Counted from the first letter of the stretch, positions 27,407-39,647 are shown. The stretch is DNA of 64,000 nt from Zygosaccharomyces rouxii (GCF_000026365.1 NC_012995.1:560501-624500); one strand, 5' to 3'. Made by a program: numbers and translations. Notes: generated from the sequence alone by a model not told the origin.

Positions 27407-29440
27407 TTAAACTTTTACATCGCACATGTCACCACGACGGGAAGATTCGACTTTCATCAATTCACGCAAAACCATAGTTGCGTATGCAGAAACGCCTAAT
27501 TGGAATTTGAGAACGACAGCGGTATGCTCACCACCTTTATCAGGTGTAAATCTATCTAATTTCTCCTTCATGTATTTTTGGCAGTTGTCCTTTGCTCTTT
27601 GGTTATGCAGAATTTCTAGATCGGTGTTGATTAGCTGTTGAGTTGGACTTGAGTAATGTATAATTCTGTAATCCAAGGCAGCTGGTTTTTGTATGACATT
27701 TCTATAAGATCCCGCTAGTGAGAAATCACGAACTTTACGTCTCATGTCAAATGGATCCATTGCATCCTTTTTCATAATTTCAACGTAAAGATCAGATAAT
27801 TTCTGATTTGGTGGGTACACAATATCAAACCCAGGTGTAGGTAAGACAACATCTTCGATCTTGAATTTTTGAGATTCAATTTCATCCTTGGTGATAGGTC
27901 TTGCGCGCACAAACTGGGCTGTACGAACGTCTTCGTCAAACTCATCCTCCTCCAAAGAATCTGCAGCCTTGCTTTCATCATTTTCACTAATGACAAGGTC
28001 ACCTTCCATCACGTTCAAACCATACATTTCAATTCTTTTACTGGCAATTGTATTCCAAACAAAACTTTGATAAGCGTGTACATACATCGTTCTCAGATTT
28101 CTTGGAATTTTCATGATTGCTGTGTAATAAGCATTAGCAGAGTACTGGCCATCTTCTTCCTTTTTCTGTGTGGACAGGTAGCTTAGAATGGCATTCTCGG
28201 CAACACACTGACGAGGCATCTTCTTCATGGCAGAGTTTGCATCCTTAGACTCTGACCAGATTTTTCTAGCCTCCTTTGAAGTTGGCAAAACACTGTCTTG
28301 ATCGGAAAGAATCAACTCTGCAGCACCTTGCCAGTTGTTTAATAACAATTCTTTACCAACGACGTGGGTGGAAATACTAAAGGTTCCAAATCTTTGCATA
28401 CCAAAATAGTTTACGAACCCTCTCTCCGCTAATGATTGGCAACCATCTTTTAAAACTTGGTCTAATGACTTGTCAGCACCTTCGTGCAATTTAGCATCTC
28501 TAATAACAACGACAAATTCATTACCTTTCAAATCACCAAGACTTAAACTACGATCTTCAAACTTATATCCACCTAAAACCATACCCTTCAAAGTTCTATT
28601 GAGTGCATTTAATCTGTCTAAGCCAATACGAGATACAGAGAGTCTTTGACAAGTAACAGCTCTACGATCTTTAGTCCCGGAAGATCTCATAGCACGAGCA
28701 GGTAATCTTAAGTACTTGGCAATAATATTAATGGCATCCATTGTGTCCTTATTTTCTTTGTAAAGAGTGAGGTGGATAAAATCTTTAGCAGGACCATATC
28801 CCCAATTCTCCACACCATTGGCATCCTTTGTTTGCTCAATAAAAGTCTTTTTGTCAACTCTTGTCTTTCTATTACTTCTGGCAATCTTGAAAGTGTTATC
28901 TTCCGTGGTCACGGATTCCAATTCATTATTAAATGCCTCTCTTAGCAGCTGATGGACCTTAGTTCTGTCGAATTTATCTTCAAATGATCTTTCAGTTTCC
29001 ATCTTTTGAGCATGCTTGAACACATCCATGATTTTTTCTACATCTGATTCTCCCAATGCTTCTACTAACTTCTGTTTCAATTCACCATCCAATTCAAATT
29101 CTTGTCTCCTTTTAGACTCCTCTTCTTGCTGAGTTTTCAATTCTTCTGCACTTGGTTGCGGTTTCTGGGGTCTCTTAAATCCTCTATCTTTCAAATAGAC
29201 AACGTTGCCTTCCAGGTCAATCTCATTGACCATAAAATCACTATACCTCTGCTTGATTTGCCCTTTAAATCCTGGATTTTCAGGAGTCAAGAAGTGAGTT
29301 ATACCAACATCGCTTTCAGAGACACCGTTACCAGATGCACTTGCACCTGCAACCGATTCAGTCTGGGGTTTTTTCACATCGTTTCCGATTTCTGCAGACT
29401 CCTCTGGAAGCCTCTTGGGGGCATTGGTGGTCTCGGACAT
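27407..29440 (-). CDS. PUS7: Pseudouridine synthase Pus7 (TruD family)
   Basis: 677 aa (S. cerevisiae 676). The TruD catalytic motif SSGTKDRRAVT is at 253-263 with catalytic Asp258. The glycine/aromatic segment NYFGMQRFG and late motif LPTPGFDIVYP are also present. Pus7 modifies U35 in U2 snRNA and tRNA-Tyr, U13 in tRNAs, 5S rRNA and many mRNAs under heat stress. The promoter carries an RRPE box and GATGAG (PAC-like) repeats, as expected for an RNA-processing gene. Confidence 0.97.
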   Translation of the reverse strand: MSETTNAPKRLPEESAEIGNDVKKPQTESVAGASASGNGVSESDVGITHFLTPENPGFKGQIKQRYSDFMVNEIDLEGNVVYLKDRGFKRPQKPQPSAEELKTQQEEESKRRQEFELDGELKQKLVEALGESDVEKIMDVFKHAQKMETERSFEDKFDRTKVHQLLREAFNNELESVTTEDNTFKIARSNRKTRVDKKTFIEQTKDANGVENWGYGPAKDFIHLTLYKENKDTMDAINIIAKYLRLPARAMRSSGTKDRRAVTCQRLSVSRIGLDRLNALNRTLKGMVLGGYKFEDRSLSLGDLKGNEFVVVIRDAKLHEGADKSLDQVLKDGCQSLAERGFVNYFGMQRFGTFSISTHVVGKELLLNNWQGAAELILSDQDSVLPTSKEARKIWSESKDANSAMKKMPRQCVAENAILSYLSTQKKEEDGQYSANAYYTAIMKIPRNLRTMYVHAYQSFVWNTIASKRIEMYGLNVMEGDLVISENDESKAADSLEEDEFDEDVRTAQFVRARPITKDEIESQKFKIEDVVLPTPGFDIVYPPNQKLSDLYVEIMKKDAMDPFDMRRKVRDFSLAGSYRNVIQKPAALDYRIIHYSSPTQQLINTDLEILHNQRAKDNCQKYMKEKLDRFTPDKGGEHTAVVLKFQLGVSAYATMVLRELMKVESSRRGDMCDVKV

Positions 29441-29594
29441 GATATTCTTCAGTTCTCAATGACCGATAGTTAGAGCTTATCTCATCTCATCTCATCTTGA
29501 GATGACTTTTAAACGCTGAAAAATTTCAAATCATACGTAACGGGTATTGAGCACAAGAACTCATCGACCCACATAGTACAAAAGATCAGGCATT
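29441..29594. promoter_or_regulatory. PUS7-PRP46 divergent promoter with PAC-like repeats and RRPE
   Basis: Only 154 bp separate the two start codons. On the PUS7 strand there are three GATGAG units (forward CTCATCTCATCTCATC, 29481-29496) and one more in opposite orientation (TGAGATGA, 29498-29505), forming an inverted pair. An RRPE-type TGAAAAATTTC follows at 29517-29527. Confidence 0.75.
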
Positions 29595-30878
29595 ATGGAT
29601 GATGTAGACACTTTAGAAAGCATTAATGGCTTTTACAGCAGAGTTCGCTGGAATAACCAGTTTAAACAGTTAACTATAGTGCCCAAACACTTGCAAACAG
29701 TGTTTGATGGGCGGAAGACCGTTCTGGAGAAGTATCAGGACATTGCAGGTAGGTCAAATGGTATTGATGAATCTAAATCGTTGGTCAAATCTGAAAATGA
29801 TCATCAAAATATGCTTTCGCAAGTTTTCGGTCAAGATTCCGCCAGTCATTCAGTTTTACAAAGGCAGGAACAGCTGTTATCACAGAGACCTGCATGGCAT
29901 GCACCATGGAAATTGATCAGAGTGATCAATGGCCACGTTGGTTGGGTTAGATGTTTAAAGGTGGACCCAGTGGATAACGAATGGTTTGCAACTGGCAGTA
30001 ATGATACTACTGTAAAAATATGGGATTTGGCAAGTGGAAAACTGAAGTTGACGTTGGCAGGCCACGTTATGACTGTGAGAGACGTTGCCATTTCACAGAG
30101 ACATCCATATTTGTTTAGTGCCAGTGAAGATAAGATGGTTAAATGTTGGGATTTAGAAAAAAATCAAATCATTAGGGATTATCATGGCCACCTGTCGGGA
30201 GTTCATACCGTAGATATTCATCCAACACTGGATCTGATAGCCTCTGCAGGTAGAGATGGTGTTGTTAAGCTTTGGGATATAAGATCACGAACTGCGGTAA
30301 TGACACTCATAGGCCACAAATCACCTATCACCAAAGTGCATTGCCTGCCGGTAAACCCACAAGTCGTCAGTTCCTCCACTGATGCCACTGTTCGTCTATG
30401 GGATGTAACAGCTGGGAAATCGTACAAGATTCTCACACATCACAAGAGGTCTGTAAGAGACTTCAGTTTGCATCCATCAGAATTTTCCATGGTATCAGCG
30501 TGCACAGACGATATTAGATCTTGGAAATTACCGGAGGGTGCTCTTCTAACGAATTTCGCATCAGAATCTACAGGAATCATCAATACACTGAGTGTCAACC
30601 AAGATGACGTCCTTTTCGCTGGTGGAGACGATGGTATGCTTTCCTTCTACGACTATAAATCCGGGCACAAGTATCAAACCATGGCTACACAGGAAGTACC
30701 AGGCTCTTTAGAGAGTGAAAGGGCAATTTTGACTAGCGCGTTTGATCGCACCGGATTACGTTTGATTACTGGTGAAGCAGACAAGAGTATCAAGGTATGG
30801 AAGCAGATACCTCATTCAACGCCAGAGACCCATCCAGGACTTCCATGGGCACCAAGCATAAGCGCCCAAAGATTTTAA
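29595..30878 (+). CDS. PRP46: Spliceosomal WD40 protein Prp46 (PRL1 homologue)
   Basis: 427 aa (S. cerevisiae 451). After a short N-terminal helix region, about seven WD repeats run from residue 110 to the end, with repeat ends KIWD, KCWD, KLWD and RLWD. The lead-in APWKLIRVINGHVGWVRC is characteristic of the PRL1/Prp46 group. It is part of the Prp19-associated (NTC-related) complex in the active spliceosome, touching Cef1 and Prp45. The S. cerevisiae equivalent is YPL151C; here it is wedged between PUS7 and ESA1, which are YOR genes. Confidence 0.95.
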   Translation: MDDVDTLESINGFYSRVRWNNQFKQLTIVPKHLQTVFDGRKTVLEKYQDIAGRSNGIDESKSLVKSENDHQNMLSQVFGQDSASHSVLQRQEQLLSQRPAWHAPWKLIRVINGHVGWVRCLKVDPVDNEWFATGSNDTTVKIWDLASGKLKLTLAGHVMTVRDVAISQRHPYLFSASEDKMVKCWDLEKNQIIRDYHGHLSGVHTVDIHPTLDLIASAGRDGVVKLWDIRSRTAVMTLIGHKSPITKVHCLPVNPQVVSSSTDATVRLWDVTAGKSYKILTHHKRSVRDFSLHPSEFSMVSACTDDIRSWKLPEGALLTNFASESTGIINTLSVNQDDVLFAGGDDGMLSFYDYKSGHKYQTMATQEVPGSLESERAILTSAFDRTGLRLITGEADKSIKVWKQIPHSTPETHPGLPWAPSISAQRF

Positions 30879-31057
30879 GCCATGCTAATTAATAGAAGTT
30901 CCTTGTATTGTCACATATTACGAAGATATGATGTTCATATCAACATGGATTGAAAAATCAAAGCTCATCGCCTGTATGATTAACAAAGTGTTGATGCATT
31001 AAAGTATACTATTTCCTTTAGATAAAGGAACCTTTCTGCGTTTTTTGATGGTTCAAT

Positions 31058-32359
31058 ATGAGTGGAGATGAGGAGAAGAAACAAGGCATTCCTAGAAAAA
31101 TCAGCAGTCTTGAAGAAATCATAGTGAAATGTGAATGTTTTGTGGACAAAGATGGAGAAGAGAGATTAGCTGAAATACTGTCTATAAACTCGAGGCGATC
31201 GCCTCCCAAATTTTATATTCACTATGTGGATTTCAACAAACGTTTAGATGAATGGATTCCCGCAGATAGGATCAATTTGGAAAAGGAAGTGTATTTCCCC
31301 AGACCTAAGAGTAATGAAGATGACTTGAAGAAGAAGAAGAAGAAAAAGAAAGCTACTGAAAATGAGAATGAATCTAATGAGCCCGCTGATGTGATGGATT
31401 TAGATAACTTAAATGTGCAAGGTGCTGGAGGTGAACTTACGCATGAGGAGGAAATAAAGAAGTTGAGGACATCAGGATCTATGACTCAAAATCCACATGA
31501 AATTGCCAATGTGAGAAACCTTAACATTGTAGTTATGGGTAAATATGAGATAGAGCCATGGTATTTCTCACCTTATCCAGTAGAATTGACGGAGGAAGAT
31601 GTGGTTTACATTGACGATTTTACCCTGCAGTATTTCGGATCCAAGAAACAATATGAGAGATATAGAAAGAAATGTACACTGCGACATCCGCCTGGTAATG
31701 AAATTTATCGAGATGATTATGTTTCTTTTTTCGAAATCGATGGTAGGAAACAAAGAACTTGGTGTAGGAACCTATGTCTTTTATCAAAATTGTTCTTAGA
31801 TCATAAAACGTTATACTACGACGTTGATCCATTTCTTTTTTACTGTATGACGAGAAAGGATGAGCTAGGCCATCACTTGGTTGGATATTTTTCGAAGGAA
31901 AAGGAATCGGCCGATGGTTATAACGTTGCATGTATTTTGACGTTACCACAATATCAAAGATGTGGTTATGGTAAGTTACTCATTGAATTTTCCTATGAAT
32001 TATCCAAGAAGGAAGGGAAAGTTGGATCACCTGAAAAACCACTTTCAGATTTAGGTCTGTTGTCCTACAGAGCTTATTGGGCGGATACTTTAATAAAAAT
32101 TTTAGTGGAACATCGGAACGAGATTACCATTGAGGAGATTAGTCAAATGACTTCAATGACCACGATGGATATTCTACATACTGCGAAGACCTTGAATATT
32201 CTCAAATACTACAAGGGCCAACATATAATCTTTCTCAACGAAGAGATTTTGGCAAGGTACGATTATTTGAAGACGAAAAAAAGAAGAAGTATTGATCCTA
32301 ATAAATTGATCTGGACGCCACCCCTATTTACGGCTTCTCAATTACGGTTTGCTTGGTAA
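31058..32359 (+). CDS. ESA1: MYST histone acetyltransferase Esa1 (NuA4 catalytic subunit)
   Basis: 433 aa (S. cerevisiae 445). Tudor/chromo barrel at about 20-75 (YIHYVDFNKRLDEWI); a lysine-rich linker (about 90-100); MYST domain from about 155: zinc-finger-like FGSKKQYERYRKKC, autoacetylated Lys250, catalytic Cys292 and Glu326, and acetyl-CoA loop QRCGYGK (300-306). It acetylates H4, H2A and H2A.Z for transcription and DNA repair and is essential in S. cerevisiae. Cys302 in the cofactor loop is unusual. The ATG at 31058 gives a family-like short N-terminus. Confidence 0.97.
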   Translation: MSGDEEKKQGIPRKISSLEEIIVKCECFVDKDGEERLAEILSINSRRSPPKFYIHYVDFNKRLDEWIPADRINLEKEVYFPRPKSNEDDLKKKKKKKKATENENESNEPADVMDLDNLNVQGAGGELTHEEEIKKLRTSGSMTQNPHEIANVRNLNIVVMGKYEIEPWYFSPYPVELTEEDVVYIDDFTLQYFGSKKQYERYRKKCTLRHPPGNEIYRDDYVSFFEIDGRKQRTWCRNLCLLSKLFLDHKTLYYDVDPFLFYCMTRKDELGHHLVGYFSKEKESADGYNVACILTLPQYQRCGYGKLLIEFSYELSKKEGKVGSPEKPLSDLGLLSYRAYWADTLIKILVEHRNEITIEEISQMTSMTTMDILHTAKTLNILKYYKGQHIIFLNEEILARYDYLKTKKRRSIDPNKLIWTPPLFTASQLRFAW

Positions 32360-32405
32360 TACTCTCCACGGTTTTTGTTTTATATCCTGCATAATGTGTA
32401 GCTAT

Positions 32406-33464
32406 TTAGTCAAAAGGTATGATGTTACGGTTTTGTTTGGCAGCTTCATGAGCAGCTACAGCACTAGGTATCTTAATCCCACAGCAATCGCCCCAAGTGT
32501 TATGTACATGGCCTTCTTCACAGAGATCCCGACCATGATCTCCTTTTGGGGGTGATATACCTTCAGGACAGGGCAAGATGTTGCCGAAGTAAAAATGCTG
32601 CATGATAGGTAACTTACTTAGTACCTCTGCCTTGTACATTTTAATCATACCTTCTGCCACTTTTGCCCAAGTCTTCACGCCGCTAATGTCATCTAACATG
32701 GGGGAATGCCATCTTAGTGATGCTGTACTCTTAACAGAGTTAATAAATGCAATGCAACCAAAATATATGTATTTATCCATGAACATTTCGACAACCTCCT
32801 CATTATGAATCGATTTGGGTCTTAAATGAGGATGTGTAGCCAGTTGATGGGCTCCAAACAAAAATGGTAGAAAATGATAATCATCAAGCCCCCAAACACC
32901 GTGGGACCCTGCAGGCTCTAACCAGTATTTAGTCTCTAAAATCCTCATAATCCTCAAATATTCGACAAATACCTTTAAAACCAAATCGGCGGCATCCCTT
33001 TCCAAATCAAACACTTTGTAAACGTAAAGTCCGTAGATAAAACAAACAAAATTTAATTCATGACCTGAACCATAATCTATTCTCCTTTTATTGCCCCAAG
33101 ATTCATATAGATATACTGCTAGTTCTTCAACTTGATCCTTATTTAAGCTTGGATATGTGGTGGCTACCAACTCCTCGGCGTGTGTTTGTAAATCATCATA
33201 AAAATCTCTAAATTCCACTTTACCAAACCTAGAGGTATTAGCATCCTGAATCACCGGATACTTATCTATTAAGTCGTTAACTTTCTTTAGCAGTTGCATT
33301 GTAGGTTCCATATCTTTACTAATAGGTTCTTTGTAAGCAGTATTCTCACGACCTCTAACCGAATCTGCCAAAATTGTGACAAATTCCACCAAAGAATCCA
33401 TTGTGGTGGAATCCATCCATATTTTCATATCCTTATTAGTTGTCAGTCTTTTTTCAGGTATCAT
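32406..33464 (-). CDS. RRD2: PP2A phosphatase activator (PTPA) Rrd2
   Basis: 352 aa (S. cerevisiae 358). The PTPA core motifs are present: GSHGVWGLDDYHFLPFLFG, RIDYGSGHELNF and MLDDISGVKTW. The protein is a peptidyl-prolyl isomerase-like activator of PP2A-type phosphatases (Pph21/22 in the Rrd2 case). It is convergent with ESA1, the stops being 46 bp apart. The position between ESA1 (YOR244C range) and DGA1 supports YPL152W/RRD2 over its relative RRD1. Confidence 0.94.
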   Translation of the reverse strand: MIPEKRLTTNKDMKIWMDSTTMDSLVEFVTILADSVRGRENTAYKEPISKDMEPTMQLLKKVNDLIDKYPVIQDANTSRFGKVEFRDFYDDLQTHAEELVATTYPSLNKDQVEELAVYLYESWGNKRRIDYGSGHELNFVCFIYGLYVYKVFDLERDAADLVLKVFVEYLRIMRILETKYWLEPAGSHGVWGLDDYHFLPFLFGAHQLATHPHLRPKSIHNEEVVEMFMDKYIYFGCIAFINSVKSTASLRWHSPMLDDISGVKTWAKVAEGMIKMYKAEVLSKLPIMQHFYFGNILPCPEGISPPKGDHGRDLCEEGHVHNTWGDCCGIKIPSAVAAHEAAKQNRNIIPFD

Positions 33465-33673
33465 TCTTACAGAGTTTTCTAGTTCTTTATGTGATGGTAT
33501 GTGTAGAAGTTATTATGTGACTCGCGGAGTTGATATCTCCCTTACCTTGTTGAACAAAAACTCGAAATAAGATTACCTTGGTTCCAATTCCTGCTACATA
33601 ATACCCATACAATTCATTTATACAATTCTAATGTGGATATAGACAAACTCTATTCGAGAGTGAGAGACAATGA

Positions 33674-34873
33674 CTAACCGACAATCCTTAATTCAACATC
33701 AGAAAACCCGTATTTATCTCTATTCTCGTAGAAGATTTTCTTCAATTCTTGGATATAGATACCATGGTAGTAGTCCAGCTCTTCATCAGTTGGTGTTTCT
33801 CTTCTTTTTTCCACAAAGATAGGTTTACCGACAACCACAGTTACCGGTGTTCTGTAAGGTAAGAATCCAAAATCATAGTTGAACAGACCACGAGCGTAGA
33901 AGAGTGGGACGGTGAAGCCAACATTGTTCTTCAGCCAGAGTTGGAACTTTTTCCAAAAAGAACCATTTTTAGGTTGAATAATATTATAACAGTTGGCTTC
34001 ACCAAATGCAAATGTTGGGACTAGACAAACATTACCAGCCTCCAATGCCAATCTTATGAAGCCCTTTCTTCTGTTTAAGATCAAATCAACGGTATTTACA
34101 CCTTGGAGCAATGATTCACGAGCACCTCCAACTACAATACAAATGGAATGGTCTCTTTCTAGAGTCTTTAATGAGTTTTTTCTTGAAACTGCACTAACTC
34201 CCAAGGCCATCAAATAATCTCTGTAAACTGGCATTTGAAATTGATTAACCAAAGTGAGTAGTGAGACGGGTATACCAGGGAACAATTTTGACCAATTACA
34301 ACCTTCGGTGCCGAAGACGCCAAAGGCGCCTAGACATCCGACACCATGAGGATGGTATCCAAAGATATAGCGGGGACCGGTACGTTGTAATTGGTCGTTG
34401 GAGTTAAACCATTTTCTCCAAAACCATTTACTTCCAGATGATGGTGATCGTTCTCCTTTGCTCTCTCGTGGTGTGAATGTAGGTTCTAAATTTGCAGTCT
34501 TGACTAAAGAAATAGGGAAATACTCACAGTAACGTCTCCAAATTGGTAAAGATCTAAACCACGGTGAAACCCTTGACATTACGTTCCCATTACCAGGAGT
34601 TCTGTCAAACATGAAGAAGATGGTATAGGGGATCGAGAAAATCCATAGGAAAGGATTGGCTAAAGAGTAAAGAAAGCAGGTTAAGATGATTGCCAATGCT
34701 GAGACATACCATGCTACTGCGACCGTTTGTATCCTTCTTGGCACAGGAGTTCTCAGGGAACAGCAGGATTCTAATAACGGTGCTGAACTCAACTTCCCCT
34801 TTACTTCCTCCTTATGAGTTGGAGATCGGTGGTCGACAGGTCTCCTTCTCAAATCCTGAATAGCCTCATCCAT
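33674..34873 (-). CDS. DGA1: Diacylglycerol acyltransferase Dga1 (DGAT2 family)
   Basis: 399 aa from ATG 34873; an in-frame TTG three codons upstream is not a start. Two adjacent hydrophobic segments (about 49-70 and 73-90) form the membrane hairpin. The active-site motif YHPHG is at 173-177, followed by GAFGVFGTEG. RKGFIRLALE and the late FLPYRTPVTVVVGKPI are DGAT2 features. The enzyme makes triacylglycerol from diacylglycerol and acyl-CoA at the ER and lipid droplets. It corresponds to YOR245C. Confidence 0.96.
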   Translation of the reverse strand: MDEAIQDLRRRPVDHRSPTHKEEVKGKLSSAPLLESCCSLRTPVPRRIQTVAVAWYVSALAIILTCFLYSLANPFLWIFSIPYTIFFMFDRTPGNGNVMSRVSPWFRSLPIWRRYCEYFPISLVKTANLEPTFTPRESKGERSPSSGSKWFWRKWFNSNDQLQRTGPRYIFGYHPHGVGCLGAFGVFGTEGCNWSKLFPGIPVSLLTLVNQFQMPVYRDYLMALGVSAVSRKNSLKTLERDHSICIVVGGARESLLQGVNTVDLILNRRKGFIRLALEAGNVCLVPTFAFGEANCYNIIQPKNGSFWKKFQLWLKNNVGFTVPLFYARGLFNYDFGFLPYRTPVTVVVGKPIFVEKRRETPTDEELDYYHGIYIQELKKIFYENRDKYGFSDVELRIVG

Positions 34874-35430
34874 CTTCAACAAATTGAATCAACTTATGGG
34901 AACCTTTTGAAGGGAAATTTGAAAGGATCATGTAGTTCATCGTGCTTGTGCTTATTCAAATAGGTGACGAGCTTCGATATTGACATTTGCATCAGTGCAC
35001 CACGATGTAAACAGGTTATACCTTCAGCTCTCAAAGCTCTAAGAAAATTCGTCAAGTAGCCGCCAATGTAGGATCATTGCAGAATTACATTGGTATCCTC
35101 TAGTCTCTGGCCTCTTAGCGCTGCTTCCATTCTCAGTGGAATGTCTTGTCGGAGAAAATCCTTCAAATTAGTGTTTCTGGCCTCTCAAAAACCCAATTGA
35201 CTTTCAATAACTTGTGCATAGACTTTAAAGGTCTTCAAGATCTCGTAAAAGACATCAAAAGCTGCTTCAAGTTCCCTTTTTCTACTCTGTGACACGTTAA
35301 TCATGTTATTGTTAGTTCGGATGGTACACGCTTGAAGAAAAAAAAGATGTCATCTCATCGAGCATCAAATACAAGAGGCATTGAAGGTTAATAAGAGGCA
35401 ATTGCAATCCTCTTTGAGGCCTGCAGAACA
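34874..35430. promoter_or_regulatory. Divergent promoter between DGA1 and RAD53
   Basis: 557 bp with no open frame worth calling. It contains a repeated word TCTGGCCTCT (about 35105 and 35177) and, near RAD53, a short A-tract (35337-35346) followed by TCATCTCATCG, a reverse PAC-like element. No MCB site (ACGCGT) was seen. Confidence 0.4.
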
Positions 35431-37719
35431 ATGGAAGTTACTCAACCTACCCAGCAATCGACACAGGCGACCCAAAAATATTTGGTAGAGAAGTTTTCAC
35501 AAGAACAGATTGATGACGATATTGTGTGCCGAATAATATGTACCACTGGTCAGATACCAATACGGGATCTACGAGCTGATATCGATGAAGTATTACAACA
35601 GAAGGATCCTATCAAGAAAGTTTGGACTTTTGGACGTAACGCTGGGTGTGATTACCATTTGGGCAATATAACGAGATTGTCGAATAAGCATTTCCAAATA
35701 CTTCTAGGTGAAGATGGTAATCTTTTATTGAAGGATAACTCGACAAACGGGACTTGGTTAGATGGCCAACGTGTGGATAAGGATAGAAATCAGCTTTTGT
35801 CCCAAGGAGATGAGATTACTGTAGGAGTTGGAGTTTCCGCAGACGTACTAACGCTGGTGATATTTATCAATGAAAGATTCAAGCAGAGGTTGGAACAGGC
35901 GAAATCTGAAAAACTGAAAGGTAAAAAAATCTCTAAATCAGGTTCTGCCGGTGCTGCAGGCCTTCAAGGTGTTTTTAAGGACTTTTCCATTAAAGATGAA
36001 GTCGTAGGGCAAGGTGCATTTGCAGTTGTTAAAAAGGCAGTAGAAAGAAGTACAGGTAAGACTTTTGCCGCCAAAATCATCAGTAAGCGTAAATTGATGG
36101 GAAACTGGGACGGTGTGGATCGAGAATTGGCAGTGCTGAGAAAATTACACCATCCGAGAATTGTTAGGCTCAAAGGATTTTACGAGGATAAAGAATGTTA
36201 CTATCTTTTAATGGAATTTGTATCTGGTGGAGATCTTATGGATTTCGTAGCTGCACATGGATCTGTAGGGGAAGATGCAGGTAGGGAAATTACTAGACAA
36301 GTCTTGGAAGCAGTTGCATACATTCACTCTCGAGGCATAAGTCATCGTGATTTGAAGCCTGATAATATACTCATTGAACAAGACGATCCAGTTCTAGTAA
36401 AGGTTACAGATTTTGGGTTAGCAAAAGTGCAGGGAAACGGTACTTTTATGAAAACTTTCTGTGGAACCTTAGCGTATGTGGCACCCGAAGTGATCGGCGG
36501 TAAAAACGACAATACAGAGGAGGAAAAGAATGAGTACTCATCGCTGGTCGATATGTGGTCAATGGGGTGTCTCGTATACGTGATACTCACAGGACATCTT
36601 CCATTTAGTGGAAGTACGCAGGAACAACTCTACGAACAGATTAGTAGGGGTTCTTATCACGAAGGACCTTTGAAAGATTTTAGAATTTCTGATGAAGCCA
36701 GAGATTTCATTGATTCTCTTTTACAAGTTAATCCAAATTTAAGGACTACGGCTGAGAAAGCACTGCAGCATCCATGGATTAGAAGTGGCTTCCATCAAGA
36801 CAGTTTAGAATTGTCACAGGTATCGTTGTCACAGTCGCTGTCACAACAGAGAATACTGGAAAGTTTAGATGATGCTCAATACGAATTCGTCAAAGTGCGT
36901 AGGCGCATGGAAGAGGAACGTCGTAAACCACTTGCAGGTCCTCCTGTTTCTCAAGGCTTTAAGGTTCCGCAACAACCACCTATTCGTTATACCCAGCCTA
37001 AGGTAGCCGCACCACAACCTTTAGAGTTAAGTCACCCATTAGATGCCATTAGATTGTCGAACAAGAAGGGCGGTGGTAAATTCCTTACCCTTCATCCGTT
37101 ACCAGAGAGTCGTATACAAGAGCTCATCAAAGTAAAACAAGGTGTCAATCCTTTTTTTGTTGGAAGGTCAGATGATTGTAATTGTAAGATAGAAGACAAC
37201 CGTTTGTCTAGAGTACACTGTTTTGTCCTCAAGAAAAGACACGTAGTTGGTGATTCTCTTTATGAATCACCAGCTCAAGGTTTAGAAGATATTTGGTACT
37301 GTCATTCAGGCACTAACGTATCGTATTTGAATAATCAAAGGATGACACCCGGGACCAAAATACTTCTACAGAACGGCGATGAGATAAAGATCATATGGGA
37401 TAGAATTAACAACTTCACGATAGGATTCAAAGTTGAACTTAATGATACCACAGGGCTTTTCAACAATGGTGTTGCCGTGCCACCAGACCAAAGGACTATT
37501 GAAGCTCAGACAGAATATGAAAAATCGTTAGTACAAAAACTGGGTCAAATAATGGCACATAAGAGATTAGATTCTCAAAACAATCCAGACCAACCAGGGA
37601 CTTTACTCAAGAGAGTTCACTCTGTAAGTCTGTCACAGTCTCAGAGTGATCCTACAAAGAAAGTCAAAAGAGCTAAACTAGACCAGGCGAACGAACCTCA
37701 AGGTTTGCCCTTCTCATGA
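35431..37719 (+). CDS. RAD53: DNA-damage checkpoint effector kinase Rad53 (CHK2 family)
   Basis: 762 aa (S. cerevisiae 821). The N-terminus has four TQ phosphorylation sites at Thr4, 7, 11 and 14. FHA1 follows with the phospho-binding Arg69, Ser84 and His87. The kinase domain has VGQGAFA, Lys215, HRD with Asp307, DFG and a CGT-x-APE activation segment. FHA2 contains Arg579 in VGRSDDC. The C-terminus ends with a basic nuclear-localisation-like KKVKRAK. Mec1/Tel1 activate Rad53 through Rad9 or Mrc1; it slows replication and induces repair. It is shorter mainly in the linkers and C-terminal tail. Confidence 0.97.
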   Translation: MEVTQPTQQSTQATQKYLVEKFSQEQIDDDIVCRIICTTGQIPIRDLRADIDEVLQQKDPIKKVWTFGRNAGCDYHLGNITRLSNKHFQILLGEDGNLLLKDNSTNGTWLDGQRVDKDRNQLLSQGDEITVGVGVSADVLTLVIFINERFKQRLEQAKSEKLKGKKISKSGSAGAAGLQGVFKDFSIKDEVVGQGAFAVVKKAVERSTGKTFAAKIISKRKLMGNWDGVDRELAVLRKLHHPRIVRLKGFYEDKECYYLLMEFVSGGDLMDFVAAHGSVGEDAGREITRQVLEAVAYIHSRGISHRDLKPDNILIEQDDPVLVKVTDFGLAKVQGNGTFMKTFCGTLAYVAPEVIGGKNDNTEEEKNEYSSLVDMWSMGCLVYVILTGHLPFSGSTQEQLYEQISRGSYHEGPLKDFRISDEARDFIDSLLQVNPNLRTTAEKALQHPWIRSGFHQDSLELSQVSLSQSLSQQRILESLDDAQYEFVKVRRRMEEERRKPLAGPPVSQGFKVPQQPPIRYTQPKVAAPQPLELSHPLDAIRLSNKKGGGKFLTLHPLPESRIQELIKVKQGVNPFFVGRSDDCNCKIEDNRLSRVHCFVLKKRHVVGDSLYESPAQGLEDIWYCHSGTNVSYLNNQRMTPGTKILLQNGDEIKIIWDRINNFTIGFKVELNDTTGLFNNGVAVPPDQRTIEAQTEYEKSLVQKLGQIMAHKRLDSQNNPDQPGTLLKRVHSVSLSQSQSDPTKKVKRAKLDQANEPQGLPFS

Positions 37720-39340
<1,621 letters not shown>

Positions 39341-39647
39341 ATAAGCCAGCAGGTTTGGTTAAAAAGTATCAGGTAAAAGGAAAAAACAATTGTGGTTTTA
39401 GATTTTTTATAAAAGACGACTAGAATTTTATTATAATTATCGTTACTATTAAATAAGATCTTTCGAGTTTGCTCGCTTATAATCATTTTCATATATTACG
39501 TATTACTTATTATTGTCGCATTGTTTACCTTTACATCGGTTTGGTTTTACTTAACTTAAAACGTTGGGAAATAATGGTGAGTGGTAATCAAAAACAACTA
39601 AACCATTGGTAAAGGAATCTATTACTATTCTTTTCTTTTGAATCTGG
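39341..39647. promoter_or_regulatory. PEP4 3' flank and KIP2 promoter
   Basis: 307 bp, AT-rich, with no gene, repeat or strong regulatory word that I can support. The first half is the PEP4 3' untranslated/termination region. Confidence 0.35.
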
